Origin: Altibacter sp.
GTDB lineage: Bacteria; Bacteroidota; Bacteroidia; Flavobacteriales; Flavobacteriaceae
Direction of reading: 5' to 3'
Length of the DNA stretch: 40,222 bases
NCBI GenBank assembly: GCA_028285705.1
Contig: JANQOS010000103.1
Location: forward strand, 1 to 40,222
Made by a program: the position numbers and the translations under genes. Below are positions 18,713 to 28,884 of this stretch, one piece after another (within the stretch, counting starts at the first letter, position 1; the number at the start of each line of letters is the position of its first letter). The notes below the pieces were generated by a model that saw only the letters and a program-made list of their open reading frames with translations, was not told the origin of the DNA and made no database searches.

Positions 18713-19354
18713 TTAGAGCAGTTGTTTGAGTAATTCGCGCACTTCACTTAGCATCATTGCCGTAGCACCCCAAACTACGTGCCCGTTAAGCATAAAAGCT
18801 GGTACATCAATGTTTGTGGCATAAGAAGTACTCAACTTTTTTGAAATCAATATCTTATCATCCATAAAATGTGTAAGTGGTACTTCGATCAATGCTTCAA
18901 CTTCATTTTCCTGTGGAATAAATTGTGGAGGTATTGAAGTAATTCCCAAATAGGGCTGTACAAAGAAATTACTTGGCGGAATGTAAATTTCGGTAAGTTC
19001 CTTTAAAACAGAAATCGTTTGCGAAGGAACACCCACTTCTTCTTCTGTTTCTCTCAAAGCAGCTTCTTTCAACGAAGCATCACCCGGTTCCAGTTTTCCG
19101 CCGGGAAAACCAACCTGGGCAGAATGCACTCCCTTATAGGTCTTGCGAAGTATTAATATTAAGTGAGTTTCAAAATTTTGAGAAGGATAGAACAATGCCA
19201 TTACTCCGGCTTTTTTTGCCGTTTGTTTTTCTCTAGCTACTTTTTTTAATTCCAATAAACGCTCAATAGGAGCCATTTTTAACTGTGTGGCTTCCCCCGG
19301 AAGTTCCAATTTTGTTACTTTTACAATCTGTTTTTCAAAATATTGAAATTGCAT
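18713..19354 (-). CDS. NUDIX hydrolase, CoA pyrophosphatase type
   Basis: GVHSAQVGFPGGKLEPGDASLKEAALRETEEEVG Nudix box. Confidence 0.95.
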   Translation of the reverse strand: MQFQYFEKQIVKVTKLELPGEATQLKMAPIERLLELKKVAREKQTAKKAGVMALFYPSQNFETHLILILRKTYKGVHSAQVGFPGGKLEPGDASLKEAALRETEEEVGVPSQTISVLKELTEIYIPPSNFFVQPYLGITSIPPQFIPQENEVEALIEVPLTHFMDDKILISKKLSTSYATNIDVPAFMLNGHVVWGATAMMLSEVRELLKQLL

Positions 19355-19356
19355 TT

Positions 19357-20085
19357 ATGAAGTATTTACTATGGTTAGGGTTTGCTCTTGTGGGGTTATT
19401 AATTAGTTGTGAAGATACTAAAAAGGGTTCCGAAGTAAAAACCGAAACCATTACCGCACAAAAAAAAGATTCTATTGTAGTTAAAAAGACTTCCGAAGTA
19501 AAAAAACCTGAAACTTCAGAAAACAGCTACCCAAAGATCACAAATGAGAATGTGGTTTCCTTTCTAACCGAATACGGAGCCAATAACCCTGAAACCAAAG
19601 TACAGATCACCACCAATCATGGAGAAATAACCATTGACCTTTATAAAGATACTCCCTTGCACCGTGCCAATTTTGTGTACCTGATAAAGCAACAGTATTT
19701 CGACGGCACCTATTTTCACAGAATTGTAAAAGACTTTATTATTCAGGGAGGTAATAGCGACGATGTCTCTACTCCCAGAAAACGGAACAAAATAGGCAAA
19801 AACTACCTCCTACCTGCCGAGATCATTACCGGGCGAAACCATACCTATGGCACTGTAAGCGGTGCAAAAGAGTATCGTGAAAATCCGGATAAGAAGTCGG
19901 CGCCTTTTGAATTCTTCATTTTTTTAGGGCCTCAAACTTCCACTCGCCACCTTAATGGGAACTACACTATTTTTGGAAGGGTGACCAAAGGAATGAACAT
20001 TGTGGAAAAGATCGCTAATCTTCCGGCAGATGAAGGTGACTGGCCATTGCAGAATGTATATATTACTGAGGTTGTTCTTTTGTGA
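19357..20085 (+). CDS. Cyclophilin-type peptidylprolyl isomerase lipoprotein (start reassigned to 19357)
   Basis: Lipobox LLISC; TTNHGEITIDLYKDTPLHRANFVYLIKQQYFDGTYFHRIVKDFIIQGG. Confidence 0.93.
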   Translation: MKYLLWLGFALVGLLISCEDTKKGSEVKTETITAQKKDSIVVKKTSEVKKPETSENSYPKITNENVVSFLTEYGANNPETKVQITTNHGEITIDLYKDTPLHRANFVYLIKQQYFDGTYFHRIVKDFIIQGGNSDDVSTPRKRNKIGKNYLLPAEIITGRNHTYGTVSGAKEYRENPDKKSAPFEFFIFLGPQTSTRHLNGNYTIFGRVTKGMNIVEKIANLPADEGDWPLQNVYITEVVLL

Positions 20086-20091
20086 GTTTTA

Positions 20092-21312
20092 TTATTTCTT
20101 GATAAACTTTTTAGTACTTATTATTCCATCAGTAATAGTTATGTGAGCAAAATATATTCCTGTAGGAAGCTGGGAGACATCAATAGGTATATTAGAAACT
20201 TCTTTAATAAGACTTCCTTGAATAGAGAATATTTTTATATTTTCTATACTTCCATCAGCATAAATGTTTAGTGTATCTTGTATAGGATTAGGAAATAGAT
20301 ATAAATCTATAATATCATAATTATTCATCCCTAATATACATTCTTCATTATAAAATGCTGTAGAGTCTTTACACCAACCTAAATTATTAGCTAAATCACA
20401 TGATTGGCTATTTGCATAGTATACATCGTCAACATTTATACACTCTAAATTAGGGTTTTCATGGGCCCACATTGCTGCTAAGTTATCATTATTGCCATTT
20501 TTAATATTTAAACTAGTTAACTGATTATTATGACAAAAAATTCTTTCAAGATTATAGTTTTGGGATAAATCCAAATTTGTTAATTCGTTATTATAGCATC
20601 CCAAATTGCTAAGATTAATATTTTGTGATACATCCAAAATAGATAATTGATTAAATTCACACCACAATATTTGGAGGCTAGAACTCCCAGTAATCAAATT
20701 AGTTAAATCATTTGAATAACATAATAATTCAATTAAACTATTATTTTGTGACACATCCAAGTATGTTAATTGATTATAAGAACAGAATAACCTTTCAAGG
20801 TTTAAGTTTTGACCCACATCCAAACTAGCTAATTGATTTGAATTGCAAAATAAATCAATGAGGTAAGAATTTTGTGATACATCCAAGCTAGTTAATTGGT
20901 TGTTTTCACAATGTATTCTTAAAAGGTTTAAATTTTGTAATATATTAAGACTAGATAGTTGATTATAAGAACAGTACAACGAAGTAAGTTGTAAGTTTTG
21001 TGTTATATTTAGATTAGATAACTGATTACTTTTACAGTTTAAAACGACAAGATTTAAAAAACTCTGTATTCCCTCTAAAGATCTTATATTCCTAGAGCTA
21101 ACATTTAGGCCTAAAACTGCTTCAGCTTCACTCACTTGTATTTCATTATCATTATTAGTGTCTACATATTCATTATACAACCCATCCCCATCAATATCAG
21201 CTATAGGGTAGTTTACCAATGTATTTTTAAAATTCTGATCAGGTATATTTACAATTTGGGTATGCACAGCAATATTCGTAAATAAAAAAATTACCAAGTA
21301 CAGAGTTTTCAT
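20092..21312 (-). CDS. Secreted leucine-rich-repeat protein with T9SS type A C-terminal sorting domain
   Basis: Repeated ~21-aa unit LDVSQNxxLxxLxCxxNQLTS; C-term LYLFPNPIQDTLNI...LPTGIYFAHITITDGIISTKKFIKK. Confidence 0.93.
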   Translation of the reverse strand: MKTLYLVIFLFTNIAVHTQIVNIPDQNFKNTLVNYPIADIDGDGLYNEYVDTNNDNEIQVSEAEAVLGLNVSSRNIRSLEGIQSFLNLVVLNCKSNQLSNLNITQNLQLTSLYCSYNQLSSLNILQNLNLLRIHCENNQLTSLDVSQNSYLIDLFCNSNQLASLDVGQNLNLERLFCSYNQLTYLDVSQNNSLIELLCYSNDLTNLITGSSSLQILWCEFNQLSILDVSQNINLSNLGCYNNELTNLDLSQNYNLERIFCHNNQLTSLNIKNGNNDNLAAMWAHENPNLECINVDDVYYANSQSCDLANNLGWCKDSTAFYNEECILGMNNYDIIDLYLFPNPIQDTLNIYADGSIENIKIFSIQGSLIKEVSNIPIDVSQLPTGIYFAHITITDGIISTKKFIKK

Positions 21313-21368
21313 AAATTTTTAATCATTATTCATTAAAAATAAGTTATGGTAAAGATAAAGAAATGATA

Positions 21369-21992
21369 CTATTCTTCGGTAAGCTCTTTTTTACTATAAA
21401 CAGAAGGAAGTGACAATTTAAAATACACCGCCAGCAATCTGATCGTGATCACAATAGACCCGGAAATGATAACGATAAAATCTTCTGCCAAAGTGGTCTT
21501 TAGCAATAAAAAGTAGGCAAATCCTCCTATAATGCATGCGGTTGCATAAATTTCCTTTCTAAAGATAATAGGAATTTCATTACACAATATATCCCGGATC
21601 ACACCTCCAAAACAAGCAGACATTGTTCCCAAAGCAACACAAATAAGTGGTGGAAAACCGGCTGCAATACCCTTCTCTACCCCTACAACAGTATATAATG
21701 CAATTCCAATAGTATCAAAAAGGAATAATGATTTACGGATATAACCTAGCTTCTTTCTGAAAATGATCGCAAAAATGGCCGCACCAATGATCACATATAC
21801 AAAAGTGAGGTTTCGCATCCACGTTATATCCGCATCGATCAAAACATCCCTAAGTGTCCCTCCCCCTACTGCAGTCACAAAGGCAATGATGAAAATACCA
21901 AAAAGGTCCATACGTTTTTTAAGTGCTGTAAGCACTCCCGAAATGGAGAACGAAATGGTTCCTAAAATATCTATGATCAAAAAAAGGCTCAC
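21369..21992 (-). CDS. TRIC/UPF0126 family membrane protein
   Basis: GTISFSISGVLTALKKRMDLFGIFIIAFVTAVGGGTLRDVLI; second GTMSACFGGVIRDILCNEIPIIFRKEIYA repeat. Confidence 0.94.
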   Translation of the reverse strand: MSLFLIIDILGTISFSISGVLTALKKRMDLFGIFIIAFVTAVGGGTLRDVLIDADITWMRNLTFVYVIIGAAIFAIIFRKKLGYIRKSLFLFDTIGIALYTVVGVEKGIAAGFPPLICVALGTMSACFGGVIRDILCNEIPIIFRKEIYATACIIGGFAYFLLLKTTLAEDFIVIISGSIVITIRLLAVYFKLSLPSVYSKKELTEE

Positions 21993-22708
21993 ATGTTCTG
22001 GGTATAGTAGTTATAGTCTTTAATTACTTTATCAATAAAATTGACAGGAGTTTCTTCTATGGTGATATCCATTACTTTGGAAACCCTGTCTGAAAGTTTC
22101 AGGATCACATTGTGGTTGCCATTGTAATTTGCTTCTGTAAAAACATTTTTAATTGTCTGCATTTCATGGTCGGTGAATACCGTTACCTGTGGATATTGGG
22201 GTTTATACCCCTCCGGAATATCCATTAAAAGGGTATGTGCAAAACTCATGGTTTTCTTTTCTGTAATAACTGTAGTTGTAGCTGCGATATCACCCAGCCT
22301 TTGCCCTTTTCCGTTAAATAAAATAGTAACCAAGGCCAGGGCTCCACTCGTGAAACTAATATCTATAATACGTAGCAGCCATCGTATAAAGAAGTTTGAA
22401 AAAGCAGGTTTGGAGCCATCTAGTTTTACCACCCGGAGCTTCATAACTGCTTTCCCCGGACTACGCCCGTCCCAAAAGGTTTCCCATAATAAGTGATATA
22501 AAAATATCGGGAGGCTGATCGCCATAACTATCATAAAAAGAATATCATCTTCCAGATATTCAAACACACCTATAATAAAAATCAGGATAATAATATAAAT
22601 AGCAATAATTATCGAATCTATAAGGTAAGCCAGAATGCGGTCACCTACTCCTGCCACATTTTGAGCAATGTTTACATTTTGAGCAGTTTCTATTTGAAAA
22701 TTATCCAT
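21989..22708 (-). CDS. RDD family membrane protein (start reassigned to 22708)
   Basis: VGDRILAYLIDSIIIAIY...FWDGRSPGKAVMKLRVVKLDG RDD signature. Confidence 0.92.
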   Translation of the reverse strand: MDNFQIETAQNVNIAQNVAGVGDRILAYLIDSIIIAIYIIILIFIIGVFEYLEDDILFMIVMAISLPIFLYHLLWETFWDGRSPGKAVMKLRVVKLDGSKPAFSNFFIRWLLRIIDISFTSGALALVTILFNGKGQRLGDIAATTTVITEKKTMSFAHTLLMDIPEGYKPQYPQVTVFTDHEMQTIKNVFTEANYNGNHNVILKLSDRVSKVMDITIEETPVNFIDKVIKDYNYYTQNM

Positions 22709-22745
22709 TAAATCTGTTACTTTGAGGCTAAACAATTGCTGTACG

Positions 22746-23717
22746 ATGCGCGAAGCTGCCTTTGCGAAACAAAATAAAGATAAATGGTTAAGATTTGAAA
22801 ATGTTCTACGGAATAATGTTCAAATACATCCCGACGAGCTTAGTGCATTATATGTTGAGATCACAGACCATTTAAGTTATGCCCAGACCTTTTACCCAAA
22901 AAGCAATACGTTGCGTTATTTAAATGGTTTGTCTGTACTGGCACACCAAAAGATATACAAGACCAAAAGAGAATCTCGTTCCCGTTTCATAACCTTTTAC
23001 ACCCGGGAATTTCCCTTGTTCTTTTCTCAATACCATAAACAATTGTTAATAGCCTTTATCACATTTGTATTATTTTCTGCTATTGGTGCCTATTCGGCTG
23101 CGACAGACGGCAACTTTGTCCGCCTTATTTTAGGAGATGGTTATGTGAATATGACACTGGACAATATTGAAAAAGGAGATCCTATGGCAGTTTATAAGGA
23201 GATGGGAGAAATGAATATGTTTTTAGGAATTACCATTAATAATATTAGAGTTGCCCTTTTAGCATTCTCTTTTGGAATGTTTTTAAGTATGGGAACCTTA
23301 TATATTTTAATGCGAAACGCCATTATGCTAGGTTCCTTTCAATATTTCTTCTATGATCAGGGGTTATTGTGGGAATCTGCTCGCACGATCTGGATTCATG
23401 GAACCATAGAGATATCGGTAATTATTATTGCAGGATGTGCCGGATTGGTTTTGGGAAACAGTATATTGTTTCCGGGAACTTACACGCGCCTGCAATCTTT
23501 TGTAAAAGGGGCCAAGGATGGTATCAAAATTTTATTGAGTACCATTCCGTTCTTTATCATTGCCGGATTTCTGGAAGGTTTTGTAACCCGCCATACCGAA
23601 ATGCCGGACTGGTTGGCCATTCTCATTATTAGCGGTTCCCTTTATTTAATACTGTTCTACTACGTTATCTATCCTATAAAACTAAAAAAGCGACATGAAC
23701 GAAAAAATACAGTTTAA
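22746..23717 (+). CDS. Stage II sporulation protein M (SpoIIM)-family membrane protein
   Basis: MREAAFAKQNKDKWLRFE...LTDHLSYAQTFYP...NNIRVALLAFSFGMF...WIHGTIEISVIIIAGCAGLVLG. Confidence 0.9.
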   Translation: MREAAFAKQNKDKWLRFENVLRNNVQIHPDELSALYVEITDHLSYAQTFYPKSNTLRYLNGLSVLAHQKIYKTKRESRSRFITFYTREFPLFFSQYHKQLLIAFITFVLFSAIGAYSAATDGNFVRLILGDGYVNMTLDNIEKGDPMAVYKEMGEMNMFLGITINNIRVALLAFSFGMFLSMGTLYILMRNAIMLGSFQYFFYDQGLLWESARTIWIHGTIEISVIIIAGCAGLVLGNSILFPGTYTRLQSFVKGAKDGIKILLSTIPFFIIAGFLEGFVTRHTEMPDWLAILIISGSLYLILFYYVIYPIKLKKRHERKNTV

Positions 23718-24564
23718 ACAACAACGTGAATTAGGAAGTATTTTAACCGATACCTTCAAGTTCTTAAGGCTCAATGGAAAGCAACTTTTTGGACTCATCT
23801 TTAGAATCGCCGGCCCGGCATTGCTGGTCTTGGTATTTGCCTATGTGTATTATATGCAAACAGTTTTTGGAGGTATGGGCGGTTTTGGAGTTACCAATTC
23901 CGTAGAAGATTTTACAGGTGGATTCCTATTGGCAATGTTAGTGCTTATGATTTCGGCTATGGTATACTATGCATTACTGTATGGTACAGTACTACACTCC
24001 ATAAGGTCCTATGTAAAAAATGACGGGAATATCATTAAAGAAGAAGTTACAGCAGGAGTAAGACAAAACTTTTGGAGCCTCTTAGGCCTAAGTATTTTGG
24101 TAGGATTGATGGTAGGTTTCGGGCTTGTTTTATGCCTTATTCCCGGAATCTATTTAGCAGTTCCCTTAGCACTAACGTATTCCATACATATTTTTGAAAA
24201 ACGGGATGTAACAGACAGTATTAGCTATAGTTTTAAATTGATCAAAAATGAATGGTGGATCACTTTTGCCACCTTTTTGGTTATCGGAATTCTGTATTAC
24301 GTTATATTGATGATCTTCCAGGTACCACAATATATCTACTTTTTTATTAAAGGGTTTGCCATAGCGGAAACCGTTTCGGCAGACCCCGCCGAAATGTTTG
24401 ACTGGGTATATATGGCATTAAGCTCTATTGGCATCATTGCTCAATATCTTTTACAAGCTATTCTTGTAATTGCTACAGCGCTTATTTATTACAACTTAAA
24501 CGAAAAGAAAAACTTTACCGGAACCATGGAAACCATAGAATCCATAGGTGGCCGGGAAGAGTAA
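23695..24564 (+). CDS. Multi-TM membrane protein, unknown function
   Basis: Overlaps SpoIIM by 23 bp; several TM segments. Confidence 0.75.
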   Translation: MNEKIQFKQQRELGSILTDTFKFLRLNGKQLFGLIFRIAGPALLVLVFAYVYYMQTVFGGMGGFGVTNSVEDFTGGFLLAMLVLMISAMVYYALLYGTVLHSIRSYVKNDGNIIKEEVTAGVRQNFWSLLGLSILVGLMVGFGLVLCLIPGIYLAVPLALTYSIHIFEKRDVTDSISYSFKLIKNEWWITFATFLVIGILYYVILMIFQVPQYIYFFIKGFAIAETVSADPAEMFDWVYMALSSIGIIAQYLLQAILVIATALIYYNLNEKKNFTGTMETIESIGGREE

Positions 24565-24568
24565 ACAT

Positions 24569-25330
24569 ATGTACAAAGGGATCTTTTTAATAATCTTTCT
24601 TTTCTGTTTTTCTGAAGCAAAAGCACAGGATTCCCTTACCGTTTCCAAAGAACAAATTGTACAATATGATACAGATGGTGAAATAGACCCTTTGAATCTC
24701 AACAAGGAAAAAGTTGAAAATTTTAAAAAAGATGATGCTTTTGACTATACAGAAATTGAACCTGATGAAGACAATTGGTGGGAACAATTTAAAAGGTGGT
24801 TAAGCGGGCTATGGTATAAATTCTGGGAATGGCTACTTCCTGACTATGCGAGTAGCCCTTTCTGGTTATTTATTGTAAAAGCAATGCCCTATCTCATCAT
24901 TGCTGGGATCATCATATTCGTTATTTGGTTATTCTATCGCCTAAATCCGGGAGCAAAGATCCTGAAGTCGCAGGAAACCCCGGATGTCTTCTTTACTGAA
25001 GAAGAAGAGATCATTAAAACCCAAGACATCAGGAAACTCATTCAAAAAGCATTAGAGAGTAAGGATTACCGCCTGGCTGTTCGGTATTATTATTTATTGA
25101 TCCTGAAAAAATTAAGTAACGCGCATATCATCGAATATGAGTTTGACAAGACGAACACCGATTATATTACCGAAATTACTTCAGAAAAAATAAACAGTGA
25201 GTTTAGAAAAGTAACAACGCTCTACGACTATATCTGGTACGGGAGTTTTGCTGTTACCGAAACCGATTATAACATAGCCCAAAGTACTTTCAACAGGCTG
25301 GAACATCAAATACCAGAGGCAATTGACTAA
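24569..25330 (+). CDS. DUF4129-domain protein (ATG at 24569 favoured over GTG 24548)
   Basis: Signal peptide then C-term ALESKDYRLAVRYYYLLILKKLSNAHIIEYEFDKTNTDYITEI...LYDYIWYGSFAVTE. Confidence 0.87.
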   Translation: MYKGIFLIIFLFCFSEAKAQDSLTVSKEQIVQYDTDGEIDPLNLNKEKVENFKKDDAFDYTEIEPDEDNWWEQFKRWLSGLWYKFWEWLLPDYASSPFWLFIVKAMPYLIIAGIIIFVIWLFYRLNPGAKILKSQETPDVFFTEEEEIIKTQDIRKLIQKALESKDYRLAVRYYYLLILKKLSNAHIIEYEFDKTNTDYITEITSEKINSEFRKVTTLYDYIWYGSFAVTETDYNIAQSTFNRLEHQIPEAID

Positions 25331-26540
25331 ATTTCAGAAAATAGCGTTATTCGGACTGCTACTCATGGTAGCTGCACTAGTGTATCTGGAAGCAACAAAA
25401 CCCCAACCCGTAAATTGGTTTCCAAGTTATAGCAGTGAAGATAAAATACCCTTGGGCACGTATGTGTTACATGACCTCCTAAAAGATAAATTCAAGGAAA
25501 AGATCTTAGATATATCACAACCTCCTTTCGAAGAATTAAGAGATACACTCCTAAGCGGCACCTATCTTTTTATAAATAATTACCTTGTTTTTGATGAATC
25601 TGAGTTTGATCGTTTGTATCGTTGGGTGGAAAGAGGTAATACTGTTTTTGTTTCGGCTAACTATCACAGCAAAGCTTTATTAGATACACTCCAACTGAAA
25701 ATGGAAAATGCGTGGCTTCCCAACAGAATTGGGACAGAGCCTATGCTGAACCTGAAAAATAGAGAATTAGCAGCAAAAGAACCGTATCATATAAAAAGAG
25801 ATTTTTTAGTACGTTATTTCAGTGAGATCGATACCCTTTCACAAACTGTTCTGGGAGTTTCTCAAGCTTATAATGATACACTTGAAATTACAAAGCCTTT
25901 GGTCAATTTTATTAAAGCACCCATAGGTAATGGTTCCTTTTACATACACAACCAACCCGAAATTTTTTCGAATTACTTTTTGCTTTCAGAAGAAAATGTA
26001 AACCATACTCAAAATGTACTATCATATATAAACAATGGAAACGAGATCTTCTGGGATAAACATTACAAAGCCGGAAAACGTGTTAACATATCTCCCCTAT
26101 ATATTCTTTTAAATAATAAATACCTTAAATGGGCCTATTATTTTGTACTAACAGGTACTCTTTTATTTGTTTTGTTTGAAGGAAAGCGAAAACAGCGAAG
26201 TATTCCCGTTATAAAGCCACTTACCAATAAAACATACGAATACACACGTACCATTTCCGGAATGTACCTGGATAAAAGGGACAGCCATGAAATTGCAAAA
26301 AAACAGATCGCTTTGTTCTTTGAGTTTATCCGTACCCGATTACGTATCCCAACAGAGCACAGTAACAGTCGTTTTTTTACAGCCGTAGCCGCAAGAAGCG
26401 GGAATACTCTAGAAGACACTAAAAAACTGTTTACTTTTATAGAAAAAGTACAACATCAACATACTACCAGCCAAGAAGAATTATTAAAACTCAATAGAGA
26501 AATTACAACATATAAAAATAAACTCGATGGAAAATCCTGA
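25323..26540 (+). CDS. DUF4350-domain protein (TTG start)
   Basis: NWFPSYSSEDKIPLGTYVLHDLLKDKF; overlaps the DUF4129 stop. Confidence 0.87.
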   Translation: MTKFQKIALFGLLLMVAALVYLEATKPQPVNWFPSYSSEDKIPLGTYVLHDLLKDKFKEKILDISQPPFEELRDTLLSGTYLFINNYLVFDESEFDRLYRWVERGNTVFVSANYHSKALLDTLQLKMENAWLPNRIGTEPMLNLKNRELAAKEPYHIKRDFLVRYFSEIDTLSQTVLGVSQAYNDTLEITKPLVNFIKAPIGNGSFYIHNQPEIFSNYFLLSEENVNHTQNVLSYINNGNEIFWDKHYKAGKRVNISPLYILLNNKYLKWAYYFVLTGTLLFVLFEGKRKQRSIPVIKPLTNKTYEYTRTISGMYLDKRDSHEIAKKQIALFFEFIRTRLRIPTEHSNSRFFTAVAARSGNTLEDTKKLFTFIEKVQHQHTTSQEELLKLNREITTYKNKLDGKS

Positions 26541-27525
26541 AGCACAAAACGAAGAACTACATTTTAATAGCCGCATTCCATTAGACGAATTAAAAAATGC
26601 AGTCGATGCGATCAAGTCGCAATTAGGTAAAATAATTATTGGCCAAAATGAATTTATAGAGCTATTGATTGTAAGTCTTTTAGCAAAAGGGCACGTACTA
26701 ATCGAAGGTGTTCCCGGTATTGCAAAGACCATAACCGCCAAATTATTTGCCAAAACCTTGAAAACAGATTTTAACCGTATTCAATTTACACCGGACCTCA
26801 TGCCGAGTGATGTGTTGGGTACTTCTGTATTGAATATGAAGACTTCGGAATTCGAATTCAAAAAAGGCCCTATTTTCTCTAATATTGTATTGATTGATGA
26901 GATCAACCGGGCCCCGGCAAAAACTCAGGCGGCTCTGTTTGAAGTGATGGAAGAACGCCAGATCACTATGGATGGCCATAAATATACTATGGAATACCCG
27001 TTCATGGTACTCGCCACACAAAACCCTATTGAGCAGGAAGGAACCTATGCCCTCCCCGAAGCTCAACTGGACCGCTTTCTTTTTAAAATAAAAGTGGGAT
27101 ATCCCACCCTGGAAAATGAAGTGACCATCTTGAAGACACACCACGACCGTAAGTCGGACATTCCACAAGATCAAATAGAAGGAGTGTTGACACCTGATGC
27201 TTTAAAAAAGTTTCGGTCACAGGTACAAGATATTCTAATTGAGGATAAGATATTTAATTACATAGCTCAAATCGTAGATAAAACCAGAAATCACCAACAC
27301 TTATATCTGGGAGGTTCACCACGTGCATCCTTGTCCATTATGAATGCTTCAAAAGCCTTTGCAGCCATTAACGGCCGTGACTTTGTAACCCCGGACGATG
27401 TAAAACGATCTTTAGCTCCTGTATTACGCCACCGCATTATTTTATCCCCGGAACGTGAAATGGAAGGGATGACCCCGGAAACCGTTATAGATATTATTGC
27501 CCAATCCATAGAAATTCCCCGCTAA
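26527..27525 (+). CDS. MoxR-family AAA+ ATPase
   Basis: GHVLIEGVPGIAKTITAKLFAKTL Walker A; VLIDEINRAPAKTQAALFEVMEERQ Walker B; ATQNPIEQEGTYALPEAQLDRF. Confidence 0.96.
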   Translation: MENPEAQNEELHFNSRIPLDELKNAVDAIKSQLGKIIIGQNEFIELLIVSLLAKGHVLIEGVPGIAKTITAKLFAKTLKTDFNRIQFTPDLMPSDVLGTSVLNMKTSEFEFKKGPIFSNIVLIDEINRAPAKTQAALFEVMEERQITMDGHKYTMEYPFMVLATQNPIEQEGTYALPEAQLDRFLFKIKVGYPTLENEVTILKTHHDRKSDIPQDQIEGVLTPDALKKFRSQVQDILIEDKIFNYIAQIVDKTRNHQHLYLGGSPRASLSIMNASKAFAAINGRDFVTPDDVKRSLAPVLRHRIILSPEREMEGMTPETVIDIIAQSIEIPR

Positions 27526-28857
27526 GTGATCAAATTCATCAAATCTTTATACTTCACACCACGCTTTTTCTATGTGTTGGCTTCCTTTTCGGTACTATTT
27601 TTAGTGTCGTACTGGTTTACTGCCTTATACGGAATTATATGGGTTTTGATTTTGGGACTTGTCATTTTTATGCTTTTTGAATTAAGTATGCTCTACAGCT
27701 CCAATGGTCTAAAAGGAGAGCGTATTTTACCCGAAAAGTTTTCTAATAGTGATGAAAATGAAGTATGGATACAACTTACAAATACCTATCCCTTTAAAAC
27801 AGAAATAGCGATCATAGATGAGCTACCTGTACAATTTCAGAAAAGGGATTTCTTCAGGAGGATTAGTATTCCCGGAAAAAACCGAAACACATTTCAATAT
27901 ACCGTACGCCCTGTGGAACGTGGCGAATATGTTTTTGGAAACCTTAATTGCTATGCTTCAACACTTATAGGTTTGGTACGAAGGCGCTATACTTTTAACA
28001 ATGAGCAAATGGTGAAAGTGTACCCATCGTTCATTCAGATGAAAAAGTATGACTTTCTCGCCATTGACAATCGATTGTCGTATATAGGCTTGAAAAAGAT
28101 ACGGCGTATAGGACATACAATGGAGTTCGAACAAATTAAGGAATACGTTGTGGGAGACGATGTTCGAACCATTAACTGGAAATCTACAGCAAAACACGCG
28201 CAGTTAATGGTAAATCAATACCAGGATGAGAAAATGCAGCCGGTATTCTCTATTATCGATACGAGCCGTGTGATGAAAATGCCTTTTAACGGTTTGAAGC
28301 TGGTCGATTTTGCCATTAACAGTTCGTTGGCTTTTTCCAATATTGCTTTAAAGAAAGGTGATAAGGTAGGCCTTGTTGATTTTTCGAATAAAATAGGAAG
28401 TTTTCTTCCTCCCCAATCAAAGAAAACATACCTTAATACTATTCTTGATACATTATATAATGTAGACACAAAATTTTTGGATTCGGATTTCGGGGCATTA
28501 CAATCTTTGGTAAAAAGGAGAATTACCCATAGAAGTTTGTTATTGCTCTATACTAATTTCGAGCATATTTCTTCGCTACACCGACAAATGCCATATTTGC
28601 AAGCCATCGCAAAAAAACATGTTTTGGTAGTTATCTTCTTTAAAAATACCGAACTAAAAAGTTTAAGTGAAGCTGAAGCTACCAACATTCCCGAAATCTT
28701 CGACAAAACCATTGCCCAGCAGTTTGAGTTTGATAAAAAAGTAATGGTACGTGAACTTCAGCAACGAGGAATACAAACCGTACTTACTGCCCCTGAAGAC
28801 CTTACGGTAAATACCATCAACAAATACCTGGAAATAAAGGCAAAAGGCCTTTTATAG
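27526..28857 (+). CDS. DUF58 family protein (GTG start)
   Basis: EFEQIKEYVVGDDVRTINWKSTAKHAQLMVNQYQDEKMQPV DUF58 core. Confidence 0.95.
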   Translation: MIKFIKSLYFTPRFFYVLASFSVLFLVSYWFTALYGIIWVLILGLVIFMLFELSMLYSSNGLKGERILPEKFSNSDENEVWIQLTNTYPFKTEIAIIDELPVQFQKRDFFRRISIPGKNRNTFQYTVRPVERGEYVFGNLNCYASTLIGLVRRRYTFNNEQMVKVYPSFIQMKKYDFLAIDNRLSYIGLKKIRRIGHTMEFEQIKEYVVGDDVRTINWKSTAKHAQLMVNQYQDEKMQPVFSIIDTSRVMKMPFNGLKLVDFAINSSLAFSNIALKKGDKVGLVDFSNKIGSFLPPQSKKTYLNTILDTLYNVDTKFLDSDFGALQSLVKRRITHRSLLLLYTNFEHISSLHRQMPYLQAIAKKHVLVVIFFKNTELKSLSEAEATNIPEIFDKTIAQQFEFDKKVMVRELQQRGIQTVLTAPEDLTVNTINKYLEIKAKGLL

Positions 28858-28884
28858 TCAAAAACTTATTTTAATAAAAAAACA

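Noticed and set aside
20450-21060. 63-nt periodic repeats that could suggest a DNA repeat array
   Set aside because: They encode in-frame leucine-rich repeats, so they are explained by protein structure.
26743-27174. 143-aa minus-strand ORF
   Set aside because: Antisense to the highly conserved MoxR ATPase; composition is consistent with a mirror frame.
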